Source: Ehretia macrophylla (Eukaryota; Streptophyta; Magnoliopsida; Boraginales; Ehretiaceae). From it: a DNA stretch of 64,000 nucleotides. The DNA lies in assembly GCA_037974665.1 (NCBI GenBank), contig CM075770.1, forward strand, positions 19,731,501 through 19,795,500, in the 5' to 3' direction. Of the stretch, positions 1 to 12,652 are shown one piece after another (within the stretch, counting starts at the first letter, position 1; the number at the start of each line of letters is the position of its first letter). A program made the position numbers and the translations under genes. Below the pieces are notes generated by a model. The model was not told where the DNA came from. It searched no databases and saw nothing but the letters and a program-made list of their open reading frames with translations.

Positions 1-351
1 TATTTTAAGATCCTAGTATGTGTGTTTCTTTGAGTTGAATAGCAGCTGCTTTTTTTTATGTTTTTTCTCATTTCGTGCGCTCTTGATTGAGAGAGAGAGA
101 GAGATCCAAAATACATGTATAAAACCAATATAAAGATGAATGTCAGAATCACAATAATTTCATGATTTAACAAGAAAAAAAAAAGGGGGGAAAATCTGAT
201 CATACATGTTCAAGCTTCAGCTTCCGTCACATAATTAACAATGAAGTCTGTAAAAAAAGGAAAAAGGGAAGCAGATGAAGCAAATGATGAATCTGGTCTG
301 AATCACTCTCAACCATGGAACATAAAAGCTAAGTTGCAGCCCAAGAAGAAA
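1..351. other. 3' flank of DUF3339 gene
   Basis: Non-coding sequence downstream of the minus-strand DUF3339 gene, presumably including its 3' UTR. It contains a short GA microsatellite (about 90-104). I see no other gene in it. Confidence 0.5.
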
Positions 352-564
352 CTAGGAGCCCATGTAAACATGGACACCAATGGCTAACAAGAAGATGCAA
401 ATGATAGCAAAGTAGAGAATGGAGTGAACGAGTATAGACAATCCACTGGTCTGAAAGCTGCCAAACTCGACAAATCGGTTGTGACCTGGTATTTGAACCA
501 GCACACCGGGCGTTAGTAGAATGAAGAGCACCACTGCTACGAACACTGGACCCCAATCTGTCAT
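352..564 (-). CDS. DUF3339 small two-helix membrane protein
   Basis: A complete 70-residue reading frame from ATG at 564 to a stop at 352. The protein starts MTDWGPVFVAVVLFIL and has two hydrophobic segments (about residues 7-22 and 44-66) separated by a polar loop with the VQIPGHNRFVEFG block typical of plant DUF3339 proteins, which are usually 68-72 residues long. The family is plant-specific and its biochemical role is not established, so I assign only a small integral membrane protein, topology unknown. The gene is intronless within the coding part. A longer overlapping frame (329-616) is a shadow. The upstream side carries a CA microsatellite and a TATA-like box, consistent with a real promoter and a 5' UTR of about 110 bases. 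Confidence 0.85.
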   Translation of the reverse strand: MTDWGPVFVAVVLFILLTPGVLVQIPGHNRFVEFGSFQTSGLSILVHSILYFAIICIFLLAIGVHVYMGS

Positions 565-591
565 CTTGTTTATCTTTTCTTTCTATGTCTC

Positions 592-619
<28 letters not shown>
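592..619. repeat. (CA)n microsatellite in DUF3339 5' UTR
   Basis: About 14 CA units, 28 bases before the DUF3339 start codon and inside its probable 5' UTR. Read on the transcript it is a GU-rich tract. Length is likely to vary between individuals. Confidence 0.85.
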
Positions 620-623
<4 letters not shown>

Positions 624-701
624 GAGAGATGCTGACACTTCTACTTACCAATGAGTTCTTTCCCTAGATTGTGCGCTCCAGTTTATTGTGTGAGAACCGT
701 G

Positions 702-707
702 TTTATA
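702..707 (-). promoter_or_regulatory. TATA box of DUF3339 gene
   Basis: TATAAA on the minus strand, about 140 bases upstream of the start codon, which would place transcription start about 110 bases before the ATG. No other good TATA motif lies closer. Confidence 0.45.
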
Positions 708-2403
708 GAGATGCAAGAGAGAGATTGGATGTGCCTAAAGTGTGAACATTACCAAATGAAGCTATCCTAATTCACACTTTATGGTTGCTTTATACATGGG
801 TCCATCAAAAGGTCACACAGCCACTTTACTGGTTGGTTGCTTGTGACATCAGAATTCCATTTGTGCCTTTCGTGAGTATCCCGATAACCAAAACTACATT
901 AAAAGTCTTGCCAACGATAATCATTTTAAACTATTAAAGAGATTATGTTAGGCGTGTGTACTTCACCCGCGCTAACATTCCTTAATCGTTTGGAAACCTC
1001 TCCCACAAACTAGTAATATTGTACCTGCACTGTTTCTTATTCGTAGCTGCCAATATTTTACTAGCAATATCAGTATATAAAAACTTCTATGCTGGTGGAA
1101 ATCTTGCCAATCTTGTCATCATGTGACGGGCTCTTTCGCAGGCAGAAAAACCTAAGTAATGACAACAACAAAAAAGTTCATTCTCATGTACGAATAAAGA
1201 CAAGTGAATCTTCCTTTGTTATGAGCCAGAGTTATCCTATGAGGTGAGAGATGCTATTATGAGGCGCCTTGTTTGATTCGGATCTTACAATTACCCTTCT
1301 TATTTCGCCAAACTACCCTCTTCCCCAATAAGTAAAAGAAAAATATGGGGTAAGCCACCTTTTAAACTTCAAGAAAAGAAGAAAAAGAAAAAAACTTCTT
1401 CGAACAAGGTCAGAATAGATTTAAGTAGCCCCCAAGGTGTAGCTCTATTGGGCATCAAGAGGAATGGGCTCCACAGAAGACATGGGTTGAAATTTTGACT
1501 AAATCAATGTATGTATTGAGCAAACCACTATCCTCTGAAATTATGACCACATCCAATTGATGACCAGTTGTGTGAGCAGAAAGGTAATTGCAGAGTGCAT
1601 GGTAAAGTCATTTAGCTCTGGCATGATGTCTACGTACTCATTGTGAGTTAGAATGCATCGAAGGTGTTTTCCTGAGTATGCAAGGAAGAAAAAAAAACTA
1701 GATTTATTACATACTCCATTGTAGTCGTCTAAAAGCTAAAAGACTAATTAAGTGTCTCTGCAAACTTCATTCTTCCAGGCAAGGGATGAGAAATGGGCTA
1801 AATGTCAATGACACCACCTGAGATCAAGTTACCAGCCATGCGTAATAATTGCTTGAAAAAGATGTTGATCTCCATTTATGTAGCCAATGTGTAGTTGAAC
1901 ATTTCAATTCTATAATTCAATCACATGGGTTGGGTTTAGTCAGCAGTGCCACGAAACATTTTGAACACAGTTACCGTCCATAACATAAGCACAGAAAAAT
2001 TGAATGAATAAATGGGCCAACTTGCGGAACTTAGGCCATCACCTGGTTAAGAAGCATGCTACCCAGAGGCAAAATATACAAATCAAACAAAAGAAGAAGA
2101 AATTTTTATTTTTATTTAAAAAAAAAAAAAAAATCGACATACACATTGGATTCCAAAATAGCATCAACGATTCTTCAAACTCGTGGCATTTCCAGATAAT
2201 TGGGCGCAGATGATCTATTTAATCAGATCCATCATACAAGAATGAACTAGTCCGACAGCTATTCAATTGACCAGAAAATGAAATCAAAAATATGCAGCCA
2301 ATCACATTGAAATTATCTTTATCTTCTCCACTTTTGTAATCCCCAAAGCATTTGATGAAAATAACACTCCTTAAACATGTTGCCATGACAAACCCTTTGA
2401 TCT
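708..2403. other. Intergenic region, DUF3339 to NTF2 3' end
   Basis: AT-rich DNA between two minus-strand genes. The right end should hold the NTF2 3' UTR and the left end the DUF3339 promoter. Short reading frames here (for example 2004-2213 and 2219-2407) are lysine-rich or unsupported. I recognise no gene or mobile element. Confidence 0.5.
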
Positions 2404-5400
2404 TCAAGCATAATTCAACCGGAATATGTCATTGAAGACATAAAAACTTCCCTGTGGTGTTGGCATCAAATGGAACATCTGCGTGCACGGAGGAAATAAG
2501 ACGACAATTTAAACAAGTGAAGAATACAGGAAAAATTAGTTACAACTCAACATTAACGAAATAGAGAACAGATGCTATAAACTGGGTTGGTGAAAGAGGC
2601 ACAGATATCTTTCATCTCGCTCCAAGAATACAATACGTATGTATAACAAAAGGGGCTCCAAAATGCTGTGCTAAAACAATGAATAAGGAAAAGACAGTTT
2701 TGCATCATTTAGTAAAGTTTAGAGTCACGAGTCTTCAAAATATGTTAAAAATCTGAAATAGAATCTGTCAAAATAACACTAAATTCAAAGAAAAAATTTC
2801 CTTCATATTGGCAAATAATAACCAGCAGACTTGAAATTGAAAGATCTCTTCACAAACTCGGAATCCTCCACATATTGCCAAGGAAGAGAAAACAGGCTTA
2901 TGTTGCATTCACAATTTTTAAGGTAATTCTATAACGGGGAAATGGCTCAAAATGTCCTTGTTTTGACATTTTGGTCCCAAACGTTTCAAATCAGATACTT
3001 TAGTCGTAAACGTTTTATATAAGGGACACCGTTAGTCCATTAACTCATTTCTCTTAAATTTGTTCCGTTAAGGTCACGTAATTCGCACGCTACGCGTAAA
3101 AGAAAAAAAAAATAAAAGGTTAAATTGGTCATTTAGCTTACAACTCATTTAGCTTAAATTGGTCACTATGATCTAAATGATCAATTTAACCTTTTATTTT
3201 TTTATTTTATGCGCGGCATCCGAATCACGTGATCTTAACGGAGCAAATTTAATAGAAATGAGCAAATGGACTAACGGTGTCCTTTATGTAAAATGTTTAG
3301 GACTAAAATATCCAATTTGAAATGTTTGGGATCAAAATGTCAAAACAAAGCAAACATTTAGGACTAATTGAGTCATTTTCTCTTCTATAAACAACTGAAA
3401 GAGTATGTCCATCATAAGTGTGATCTCAGTTACTTACAGCTATTAACAAACTTTTCCTAACCCACCCCATTTTCACCCCCTTCAACCTGCGTAAATCACC
3501 TTCCAGGTCGTTAAACACATTGCAGTGAAATGGCAGTCAGAACCTCTCATTCTAAGCAATATGCTGGATACTAGAGAGTATAGGATCATTCACAGTTGGT
3601 GCCTCAACACAGGTGAAGTTTGACATCTAGAGAAGTAAGCCCATAAGAAGGATGTTGGGATACTTTTTTGTTCAAAAAATAAGGATGTCAGGATACTTAA
3701 CGATAATATTATGATGACTGATAAATTATATACGACAGCTGACTATAATGCTGTATTGAGAGTGTCATCCTAGTGACTTGTACAAGTATATATATTTTAT
3801 ATTAGTTTCCAGGTTAGAACTTACTATTAGAAAAGAAAATGATCCAATGCCCACTGACAGTCAAGTCTAGCGGAGAGAAACAGAAATGGGCCTCAAGTTG
3901 TCAAGATGCTATCTTAAAATAGATGCCTAAATAAGGTTTGTGCTCTTGAATTCTTCTCTTCCATCTATAACCCAACAAGAGGTTAACCATAACTCGACAA
4001 CATCCATTCTCATATGTGCATCTGCTTTCCCAGAAGAAATGCACTAACAACACCTTTTATACAAGTACAGATGCTAACAAAAATTAAATCAACTATATCT
4101 GCTTTCACCACATAGTAAAGCTAATCAAACACCGTAAGCAGAGAACCTCCATCCATCTGTTTGTTTAGTATCTCCTTTTCTTTTCCATATAAGCATGTTC
4201 TCTTCAGGTTTAGAAGAGTAAAGGAGGCCAACTCTCTTTCGACCTAAATAAAATAGGAGTAGGAAAGAAGAAAAAAGCACAAAGATATATATAGTATGCA
4301 ACTACGGACACAAACACATGCCTAAGTACATATCCACTAAAAATCTCAAACTAAACACAAAATTTTTGGAACATGTTCAATGGTTCAAGAAATAGAGAGT
4401 TACTATCTCCCAACCAACACAAGATAGATAGTCCATTTGGTGAATATAGTTTGCACCCTCTTGCAGTTATCCTGGATCACTCAATGGTTGTGCTTATACA
4501 GAAATGATTCTCCGCTACAGGAAGTGGTATATTTGTAAATTGACAATTGACATTAAAAAAAAAAAAAAAAAATCAGGGCTGATGCCTTGCTGTACCGCAC
4601 CAAGCCCCAAAAAGTTTTGACTTTACCAAAACTTGTACAAAAGTGCACTTTTCATCAAAAACAAAAAGCACATTTCATCTCCTTCGTCCTTGGGCTTTCT
4701 CCATTGCCGCCAAGTTGAGGTAATTTTTTTTTGTGTGTGTGTTTTGTTGAGCCAAAATTGTGGAATTGATTATTGATGATTGTTTAGTGAAATACATATT
4801 AAGATTTTAACCATGGTTGGTACAAATTTTAGAAAGAGTTTTCATAGTATACAACTAACTAAAAATATACATAAAATATGGAGAAAGATCCACGTATTCA
4901 TAATATACATGAAATATATAACACACACATTCACTAAAAGATAACACAGTAGTGAATGATTATATGCTTGCCAAGCTTCAAGGATTTTTTTGATCTAGAC
5001 AGGAGCTAGAGTAGAGAAGGAAAGACTAACTTTAGGATAATGAAAAGGATCAAAAATTTTCAAAGGAAGAAAAGCAAGACTTAGTGATTGAATCTGCAAT
5101 CTGAAGCCCTTTGCAGATTTTTACTTAAATTTTATGGCAATTCAACGGTCGGAAAATCCAATGTCGTGAGATAAAGTACTGATTGGAGAGAGAAACGAGA
5201 GAGGTGAGGAGCGTTGAACAGTTGTTAAGCTATGAATGCAAGATTAGAGCTCAGATAAGTGTAAACAGAAGTTTAATGGCTCAGCATTTGCAGCGGCAAT
5301 GAGCAAAAACTGAGAGCAATTTCAGTGTGTGTGTGGATTGAAGTATTAAAGTCTGTAGAGTGTGTGTAGACTTGTGTAGTGTACACGCACAACTAACTAA

Positions 5401-6461
5401 AAGTAAACATATTATATGAAAATTGTTTTACAAAAAATCCATTCATAAATGCTAAGGGTAGTTTATGCATAGATGAGTTTTCCCAACCCCCAATTATTAA
5501 CTCTTGACCCGGGTGTCCACTACAAGCACCCTTGACCCCGAGTGCCCAGGTCCGCCACTGGCTACAGGTCCCTAAATGCAAGCAATTAAGTCAAATGACG
5601 ATGAACTGACACTAACATATCATATAAACCAAGATAACAGAACCAGATCTATCCTACTCCTTCGATTTGGATCCTTTATAGAGTTACTACATAATTGTCA
5701 TTAGCCACTATTTTGCCAATTAAATACCATTAATACATTTGCCGCGTGCCAACTCAACCAAACATTTGTAATGTCCATTTGCCTATTCTTCCCATTAACT
5801 CCGCCTGTGTAAGGGGTTTTACCTTAGCATAGCCGTGCCAAGCACGAAAAGGACTAAATTATCCGTGCCAAGCCCGAAAAGGACTAAACTATCCAACAGC
5901 CAGTTTAAACATTGCCGGATCCTAACCTCACCTAGTGGGATAAAGGATTGTTTGGTTTGGCAACAAATCTAGTAGTAATAAGACTTCCAGTAAAATCTCC
6001 TCATAGTATTCATATATACATCTAAACTAGAAGCCTAATATTCAACAAACAAATAATAAAACACTTAAGATACAACCATAGCTCGAACAAAAAACATAAA
6101 TCAGCAAGAAATATAAAAAATAAATATATAAGAGATGTAGCAGAAGATGTTTTTGATAAGGTACCTGACTGAACTTGAGGGCATGCTGTTCGCCGGAGAG
6201 CTGGAGATTGCCGGAAACGAAGACGAGCATGCCGCCGGCGGGGCCAGAGGGTTGGCAATCGACGGTGGTGATCTGGTGCTGGCACTGCTGGAAAGGGAGG
6301 CTGGTGAGCTTAGCCACGATGTTCTGAGAACCCTGAACCTTCTGACCTTCGAAAGTCAACATGGACTGCTCCTGGTACAGGCCCGCAAGCCCAGCCCGGT
6401 TCGCATCGAACGTGGAGTAGTAGTGCTCCACGAATGCCTTTGCCAACGAGTCTGGATCCAT
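2404..6461 (-). CDS. NTF2: Nuclear transport factor 2 (NTF2)
   Basis: Two exons: 6461-6165 (99 codons, starting MDPDSLAKAFVEHYYSTFD) and 2478-2404 (MFHLMPTPQGSFYVFNDIF, ending in NYA and a stop). Donor CAG|gtac and acceptor gcag|ATG join in phase 0 after FSQ, giving 123 residues, the usual length of plant NTF2. NTF2 is a homodimer that binds Ran-GDP and FG nucleoporins and returns Ran to the nucleus. The protein carries the family core (NIVAKLTSLPFQQCQHQITT, VDCQPSGPAGGMLVFVSGNL). The frame continuing past 6165 is intron read-through. The intron is very long (3,686 bases) and contains a foldback element at 2935-3382. No other gene was seen in it. Confidence 0.93.
2935..3382. mobile_element. 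Foldback MITE in NTF2 intron
   Basis: A 448-base palindromic element. Its left arm (AATGGCTCAAAATGTCC, then a run about forgetting TTGACATTTTGGTCCC) is repeated in inverted form at the right end (GGGATCAAAATGTCAAAAC, then ATTGAGTCATTT). It is flanked by a perfect 8-base duplication TTCTATAA (2927-2934 and 3383-3390), which fits a hAT- or Mutator-type insertion. It has no coding capacity. The intron transcript of this region could form a long hairpin. Confidence 0.75.
5397..5563. mobile_element. Possible transposon end in NTF2 intron
   Basis: GC-richer stretch with CCCGGGTGTCCACTACAAG and a right edge GGTCCGCCACTGG, which read on the minus strand as CCAGTGGCGGACC, resembles a hAT-type terminus. 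I could not find the matching left end, so this is a weak call and may be a solo fragment. Confidence 0.25.
5833..5893. repeat. Tandem duplication, about 30-base unit
   Basis: Two adjacent copies of a unit starting CCGTGCCAAGC and containing GAAAAGGACTAAA differ at about three positions. It lies inside the NTF2 intron and has no evident function. Confidence 0.7.
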
Positions 6462-6635
6462 TTCGATTTAGAAGATGATTTGGGTTTTTTTTTGACCCGC
6501 CCCTATCTAGTTTCTATATTTATCCTCAGAAGAGCTTCAATTGTTTATTTGTTGTTCGCTGGAATATTACGCTAACAAAGGACATTCCTTATTGTGGGCC
6601 CTGCTCCTTTTTTTGTCCTTTCTTTTTTTTTTTTT

Positions 6636-7122
6636 GAAGTGTACTTGACCCCCGTTAATTTTGTAAAATTACACAATGTCTTTATAATTTTAAAAGTATT
6701 TTTTGTAATTTCTAAATCTAAACACAATAGTTTTTTGTAGTTTTAAAAGTGTACGGTACTTTTCTGTGATTTCTAAAACTAACCACAACAGTCCTCTCTA
6801 TCAAAAAATCTGTCTATTTTAACAGAAAGTATGATGCACACGCGTCAAATGCGCTTTTTTTTGGCTTAAATTATTAATTGTTTGGACAAAAATACTCATT
6901 TTTTTAACTCTAAAGAAAAAAATATGAGTCATATAAGGATATTTTTGTCTAAATAATTAATAATTTAATCAAAAAAACCTTGAATAATCTCATTTGACAC
7001 GCGTGCATCACATTTTTCTTTAAAATAAATGGATTTTTTAACAAATGGACTATTGTGCTTAGTTTCAGAAACTATAGAGAGTACCGTATACTTTTAAAAT
7101 TACAAAAAGTTATTGTCACCCT
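6636..7122. mobile_element. Foldback element upstream of NTF2
   Basis: Long imperfect inverted repeat. The left arm (about 6636-6855) includes GTGTACGGTACTTTT, AACCACAACAGTCC and ATGATGCACACGCGTCAAAT. The right arm (about 6990-7122) carries their complements, ATTTGACACGCGTGCATCA, GGACTATTGTGCTTAG and GTACCGTATACTTTT. The interior is AT-rich and itself partly palindromic (AAATTATTAATTGTTT against TAATTAATAATTTAATC). It begins about 175 bases before the NTF2 start, within its likely promoter. I could not fix the target duplication. Confidence 0.65.
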
Positions 7123-7732
7123 TTTTCTTCTTTTTTTTTGTCTAAACTTTAATATAATATAATTAGCGAGACTCAAATTTATAACATCTCACATACATAA
7201 CTCTCCTCTTGTTATAAATAGTCTTGCATTGCAAATATTTGACTCTTCCATGAAATTCTAGAGACTTCGACAAAAAAAAAAAAAGTTCTAGAGACTACCA
7301 TTTTCCCCTCCTTTTTTTCCTTTTATTTTGGTGTATTTTTTTTTCTCTAGTTTACTTTCCATATAATACATAAGTTTTAACAAATGCTTCTCTACATTAA
7401 TAAATCTTCGTTTTGTTACTTGTTTGCAATTTTCGACGTTTATTACGAGCTTGCAATTTTCTTCTTTTTATTTATTCAAGTAAAGAATTGAACCCACTAA
7501 ACTTAAAATTTGGCTAATATTCTAATAATGGTTAGCATGCAATGAGATGGCGAGATCGAAAAACAGTTGGTGGGCTAAACAGATAAAGCCTTTTATGCGA
7601 TCCAGTAAAATGGGGAGTGGTTTTCAGAAAAGGGTGAGAATGGGCAGATTAGCAGGGCTTGGACCAAGTTATTGGGCCTGTAGCAAATTAGCAGCCCAGG
7701 AGAAAAGATAAAGGAAAAATAGACTTTAAAAA

Positions 7733-7814
7733 CGTCGACAGCAGGGTTCGAACCTGCGCGGGCGAAGCCCAACAGATTTCAAGTCTGTCTCCTTAACCAC
7801 TCGGACATATCGAC
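7733..7814 (-). tRNA. tRNA-Ser(UGA)
   Basis: An 82-base tRNA on the minus strand. The acceptor stem GTCGATA pairs with TGTCGAC (one G-U). The D arm includes TCCGAGTGGTTAAGGA, the anticodon loop CTTGAAA presents UGA for serine, the variable arm is long and stem-forming (GGGCTTCGCCC), and the T arm has GGTTCGAACCC. The discriminator base is G. A run of five T residues (minus strand, 7728-7732) follows immediately and would terminate RNA polymerase III. No intron. Confidence 0.95.
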
Positions 7815-10800
7815 ATCTTGAAAGATGTCGCTTAGAATAATACTTTATTATCAATAATAAGGAGCACCTCATTTTCAAGTTGAAGCCTCACTGTCACCTA
7901 CGTTTTACTTGGTAACGTGAATCATGCCACGATAAATAAACAGGTTGGACACCCACCTACCTTCAATTTGACTGAGTATTCAATGTTCTAAAACCTGCAT
8001 TGATTACAAAGTATAGTGTTTTTTTTTTATTATTATTATTTACACAAAGATTATAATATACATACAGGACGCCGCCGGGTCAAATCAAAGTAGTTAATTA
8101 AGTGCAAATTATTCCAATTATTTATAGAAAGTAAAGGTTCAATGCATGAGTTAATTAAACACTATTGTGTGGTTACCATTATTCTTCTTAATTTCCAAGT
8201 TCAACTTGTCAATTACGGTGTCATCTAGATATTTCCACATCAATCATATCGACAAAGAAATTCGTACGATGCACGAGACAGCCAAAAGCAGTCATGTTTT
8301 TCATGGGGGTTACTGAGATCCACGTATTGGCATGAAAAAGATGAGCAACGTTCCATTAAACTGCACGCATTATGTAATGGTTTCCATTCCACAAGTGTAG
8401 AATAAAAACGTTTGTTTTCTGTTACATTATTAAGAGGAACTATTTAATGGCAAAGAGAAAATTAGTAATACGATATATGTCATTCATTTGAATAAAACAC
8501 AATGGGTTGGGAGAATAGGTCAAATTGTCAGTTTCAACTCACAGTCCAATATTTGGTAAATCTGAACAAATTCTACATACGTAATAGATAAAAGTTGATA
8601 AGCCGAAGCCATCTAAGTAAAGAAAAGTATTTTTCACATGTTTTGTTTAGTACTAGGACTTAAATTTATATTATGTTTAATTTCGCATGGACAAGTTTTG
8701 TATACATTAGATCTAGCATTTGTTTAAACTTTACACACAACAATCATTCAGATGTACAATTGATCTACATGAATCTCTCTTTCTTATTGATTTTCAGATA
8801 ATAGTAAATTTTTAAACTAGACTCGTATAACAACATGTAATCCTTCGGTGTTTACTTTATGGTATAACTACCAGAGCGAATTTTATGAGGTTTGGTCAAT
8901 GTCATTTCTTTTTCAATTTTTCAGTTTGAAGGGAGACCTAACTGAAATATGAAATTAACCAAATAAAATGGCACATGTACCTTCAAAAGGCTACTCAACA
9001 ATCATTTTTGATGATTTTTCGCTGTTTTTCTCTTGTTTTAAAAGAATTAGGAGAACGGTAGGGGTTCACTAATGCTAATGCTACAGTGTTGTAGACTGAA
9101 ATTGGTTATTCAATCACACAATTATTTATTTGGACATGGTGAGAACTTGAATGCGCCATTTTTGCTGTTATCAGTTTTGTGGCTTCTGGGTTCTGGCTAA
9201 ATTTCAAGTCTTGACTCTTCAACACTCGGCAAATATCTTCTTTCAGAGGAAGCAGAGATATAACGCATAAATAAATTAACGTATAACCAGAGTATTATAT
9301 TTTTTGTTTTCCTTCTCTTATTCTTTGGGCCTATCTATTCAACAATATAAAAGCTATCAGCTTAGCAAATTGCTTGCTTAAATATTGCGCATTTGGTTAA
9401 TCTAAACGTATACGTACTTCGGACAGAAAAAAAAAAAAACAAAACGTATATAGCACATGACATCTCTTGCGGAATCTTAATTTCTTTCCTTACTTTTTGC
9501 TCTATTTCTCTTTTTCTGTTTTATTTTTTATTTTTTAGGATGGAGAGATACCATGGTTTATAACAAATCATTCAATAGAACATTTTTTTAACTTTAAAAT
9601 GTTTTTAAAACAAAATATTTTGTCGATAGAGAGCTGCACATGAGGTACTCTTGTCACAAAATATTTATATTTTTAATTTGAAGAATTAATTCAACCTTTA
9701 ATGAATAACCCTCACTAAATGAGGGTGGGTTGGGATGTTGTTTGTTGGTGGAGTAACCCTAAGCAAGGAACTCATAATGGTAGACTTTGAAACCATTTGT
9801 TATTGACGTGATTCATATCCACACGTGAAAAAAAAAAAAAAAAGAGTCATAATTCCAACAATTCATTGACTTTGCTTTTATGAACAAAAGAGAAGAAGAA
9901 GAAAAAAAGGAGATAATAGGAAAAGCAAAGACGAAAACGAAAGGCTGCCAGTAAATGCTTAGCTAAGTGGACCATTTGTCTCTTCGATGTATGCTACTAC
10001 TACAATAGAAAATAAAAATGCCATTCCTAGCAATATTCAGAATATGAAAGCAATTCGACACTTCTCTCTCTCTTTCTCTTTTTTCTTTTTTGTGAATTAC
10101 AACTTCTTTTTTTTTTGGTCAATTGCAACTTTCATTTTTTTATGAGCCCTCGCCCTCACCTACCCTAGCCCTTGAGATTTGAACCCTGATCATCTACAAG
10201 CCAAGGACATAGCCCACCAACTGGGCTACCCCGAAATCTCAATTTTTCGCATTGCATTTCCTGCATAAGATTGTGTTCCTTTTATTTTTTCTTTTTTGCA
10301 ACTTTCATTTGAGAAGAGGGAGAGTCATATAAAAAGACTTTATTCAAAGGTAAAATTCTTTCATCAATTCGGACTCTCACCTAGTGGGTAGGACTTACAC
10401 GTGTAAATTTTACCAATATGTGAAAGATTAACATCAATCTTGAAGAGATACCCATCAACTTAGATATGAAAACTAATGCTTGCGTTCATTGAAGTAATTA
10501 AAGATTTCTTTTTGAATAAAAATAATTAAAGATTTCTTTTTTTATATAAATGGAAATTGCTCGACATGAGTGGTGCAAATAAAAGGAAACCACCATCATT
10601 TGCTATTATTATTTTTTTTTTTTTGTCAAAACATCATGTGCTATTATTGATGTGTAAAGCAATTGAGTGTTTTCTTCTTCCCTTGGATCTTTTTTTTTTC
10701 TCCCTATGTCTGTCCAGCGAATCTGCTCATATCTTTGACCAAAAAAAGAATCTGCTCATATCTCAAGAGGGTTTTTTTTAATATTAAAACATGTTTCCTC

Positions 10801-12347
10801 GTAACCGAGAGCCAAAGCAATAAAATGTGGGTCATAATTTCATGGACACAGATCATAAAAAAGCATGACGATCGAACAAGTTGTCCGAGTAGAAATATGT
10901 TAAAAATCATTTTTCTTCGAGGATTCTGTAGAAAAAGTTGATTTTGAGATACTTTTATTTTTATTTTTATTTTTATTTTTAAATCAGAAGAGATACTTTA
11001 TTGATTGCTTACAAAAATGAAAAAGAAAGAAGTAACTGCTTAAAGGGCATATTCTGGAGATTCTTACATAATTAATTAATTGGATTAGGTGCTTTTTTTT
11101 TCCCCTAAAAAACAAGTCGTAATCTCATTACTTAGCAAAAGAAAAAACATTCGTAATCTTTGAAATTTATTTTATTCTCATCCAATCGGATATTAACATT
11201 CCAATGGAAGGCTCGTATATTTTATGGGTAGAAGTAAGCTTTATGTTGACTAAGAGGTTTATTAAGTTTATAATTTATTGAAAGTGTGATTCTATGATTA
11301 ACCGGATTAATCATAGGACTTTGGCTGGCATCATGAATGAATAAGCTATCCACCTCAACATCACTGCTATAAATCCTAATATACGTCTGACTAATATGTT
11401 GGTAGGTCTACTGTAGAATGTGAAATAATTTACAATGCCGTACAAGTTCATTAAAAGAAGGAAAATATAAGTATGTTTGGTAGCTTTAATGCACCGAATG
11501 CTCTAATAAATAAGCCAAAAAAAAAAAAAAAGGAATTCAAGAGTTTCATGTCTCACACATATGAATTAATGAAGTATCATCACATAAAAGCAAAGCATTT
11601 ACTTTTTTAAAAAAAAAAAAAAAACATTTTTGAACGATTTGAAATAGTTCGAGTTTCAAACCACCTCAAAAGCTAACTTCATATAGCTTAAATGTAATTT
11701 CAATTTTTTTCTTAATTATTTTTAAAATAATCTTGTGTCACAAAATGAATTTGACCATTTCTCGAACTTATACATAATAAGAGTTTAATAAACATTACAT
11801 TTTTTTTGTTAAAGATAGCTGAGAACCTCACTACTCTTTATCGGGATAACAAATCACTTTTAAGTTGTTAAACACTAAAATTGACTAATTAAAAATTACT
11901 TTTACAACTCGGAAAATATCCTTTCTTATATACCATGAGTATATTAACACAATTTTTTTCCCTTCTAAGATTTCATAGAAACACTCCGATTTGGTATATA
12001 TTTGTCGAATTATTTGTCAAACCACTAGGTTATCTTAATTTGAACTATTAGTCTCATTGCCCAAATTATAAAAAAGCATCTTCTAATTATTATTATAATA
12101 ACCTGGTTGAATAATTACGGATGAAATAAAAATTCTTGATAAGCAAAATCAGATATCTTGTAAATTTGTTAAGTGTACAAGAAGCCCTCCAAATATAATA
12201 AAATATAATTATTAATACATAATTTAATATTTTTTTAATAACTTAAATATTTAGATAAGATGATCACTTAATATGAATCGTCTAGAAAGAAAAATAAAAG
12301 TAGCCAAACTCAGGCGAGTGATGTATGCATGTTTTCAGAAATGTTCA
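7815..12347. other. Gene-poor AT-rich intergenic region
   Basis: About 4.5 kb with many homopolymer runs and no reading frame I can support. Frames at 10557-10941 are phenylalanine-rich and low complexity. A SINE-like sequence lies at 10120-10245. I see nothing else recognisable. Confidence 0.5.
10120..10245 (-). mobile_element. tRNA-derived SINE-like element
   Basis: Read on the minus strand, it has an RNA polymerase III box A-like TAGCCCAGTTGGT (about 10216-10228) and, some 30 bases on, a box B-like GGTTCAAATCTC (10174-10185), followed by an unrelated body and an A-rich tail. The spacing and order fit a tRNA-derived plant SINE head. Part of the tRNA fold cannot be closed, so it is not a functional tRNA. 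Confidence 0.5.
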
Positions 12348-12358
12348 AAGAATATCCT

Positions 12359-12652
12359 CCATAGGGGTTTTAAAATGAGTCTCTAAAATACAATAGTTGA
12401 AATAATTTAAAATTTTTGGTGAAAACAATACTACAATGAATGTTTCTAACATAAAAAATAGAATCCGGACTCTATATTTACATGAACCTCTATTTTTTTC
12501 AATAAATTTATTGACAAAAATAAAAATTCAAACAAATATAAAGTTCAGACTCTATTTTTTATTTTAAAAACTTTCATTATAATATTTTTTTATCAAAAAT
12601 TTTAAATTATTTTAATCATTATATTTTAAAAACCTATTTTAAAGTTCCCATT
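12359..12652. mobile_element. Foldback MITE upstream of transporter gene
   Basis: A 294-base inverted-repeat element. The left arm has AATAATTTAAAATTTTTGGTG and ATAAAAAATAGAATCC; the right arm has their complements (CAAAAATTTTAAATTATTTT; AGACTCTATTTTTTATTTT). It is flanked by an 11-base duplication AAGAATAT(C/T)CT (12348-12358, 12653-12663) with one mismatch, within the 9-11 base range of Mutator-like insertions. It ends about 330 bases before the transporter start codon. Confidence 0.75.

Noticed and set aside
2004..2213. Lysine-rich small protein
   Set aside because: Made of A-run codons; no conservation and no start context.
5397..5563. Complete hAT transposon
   Set aside because: Only one end-like sequence seen; the matching inverted end could not be found nearby.
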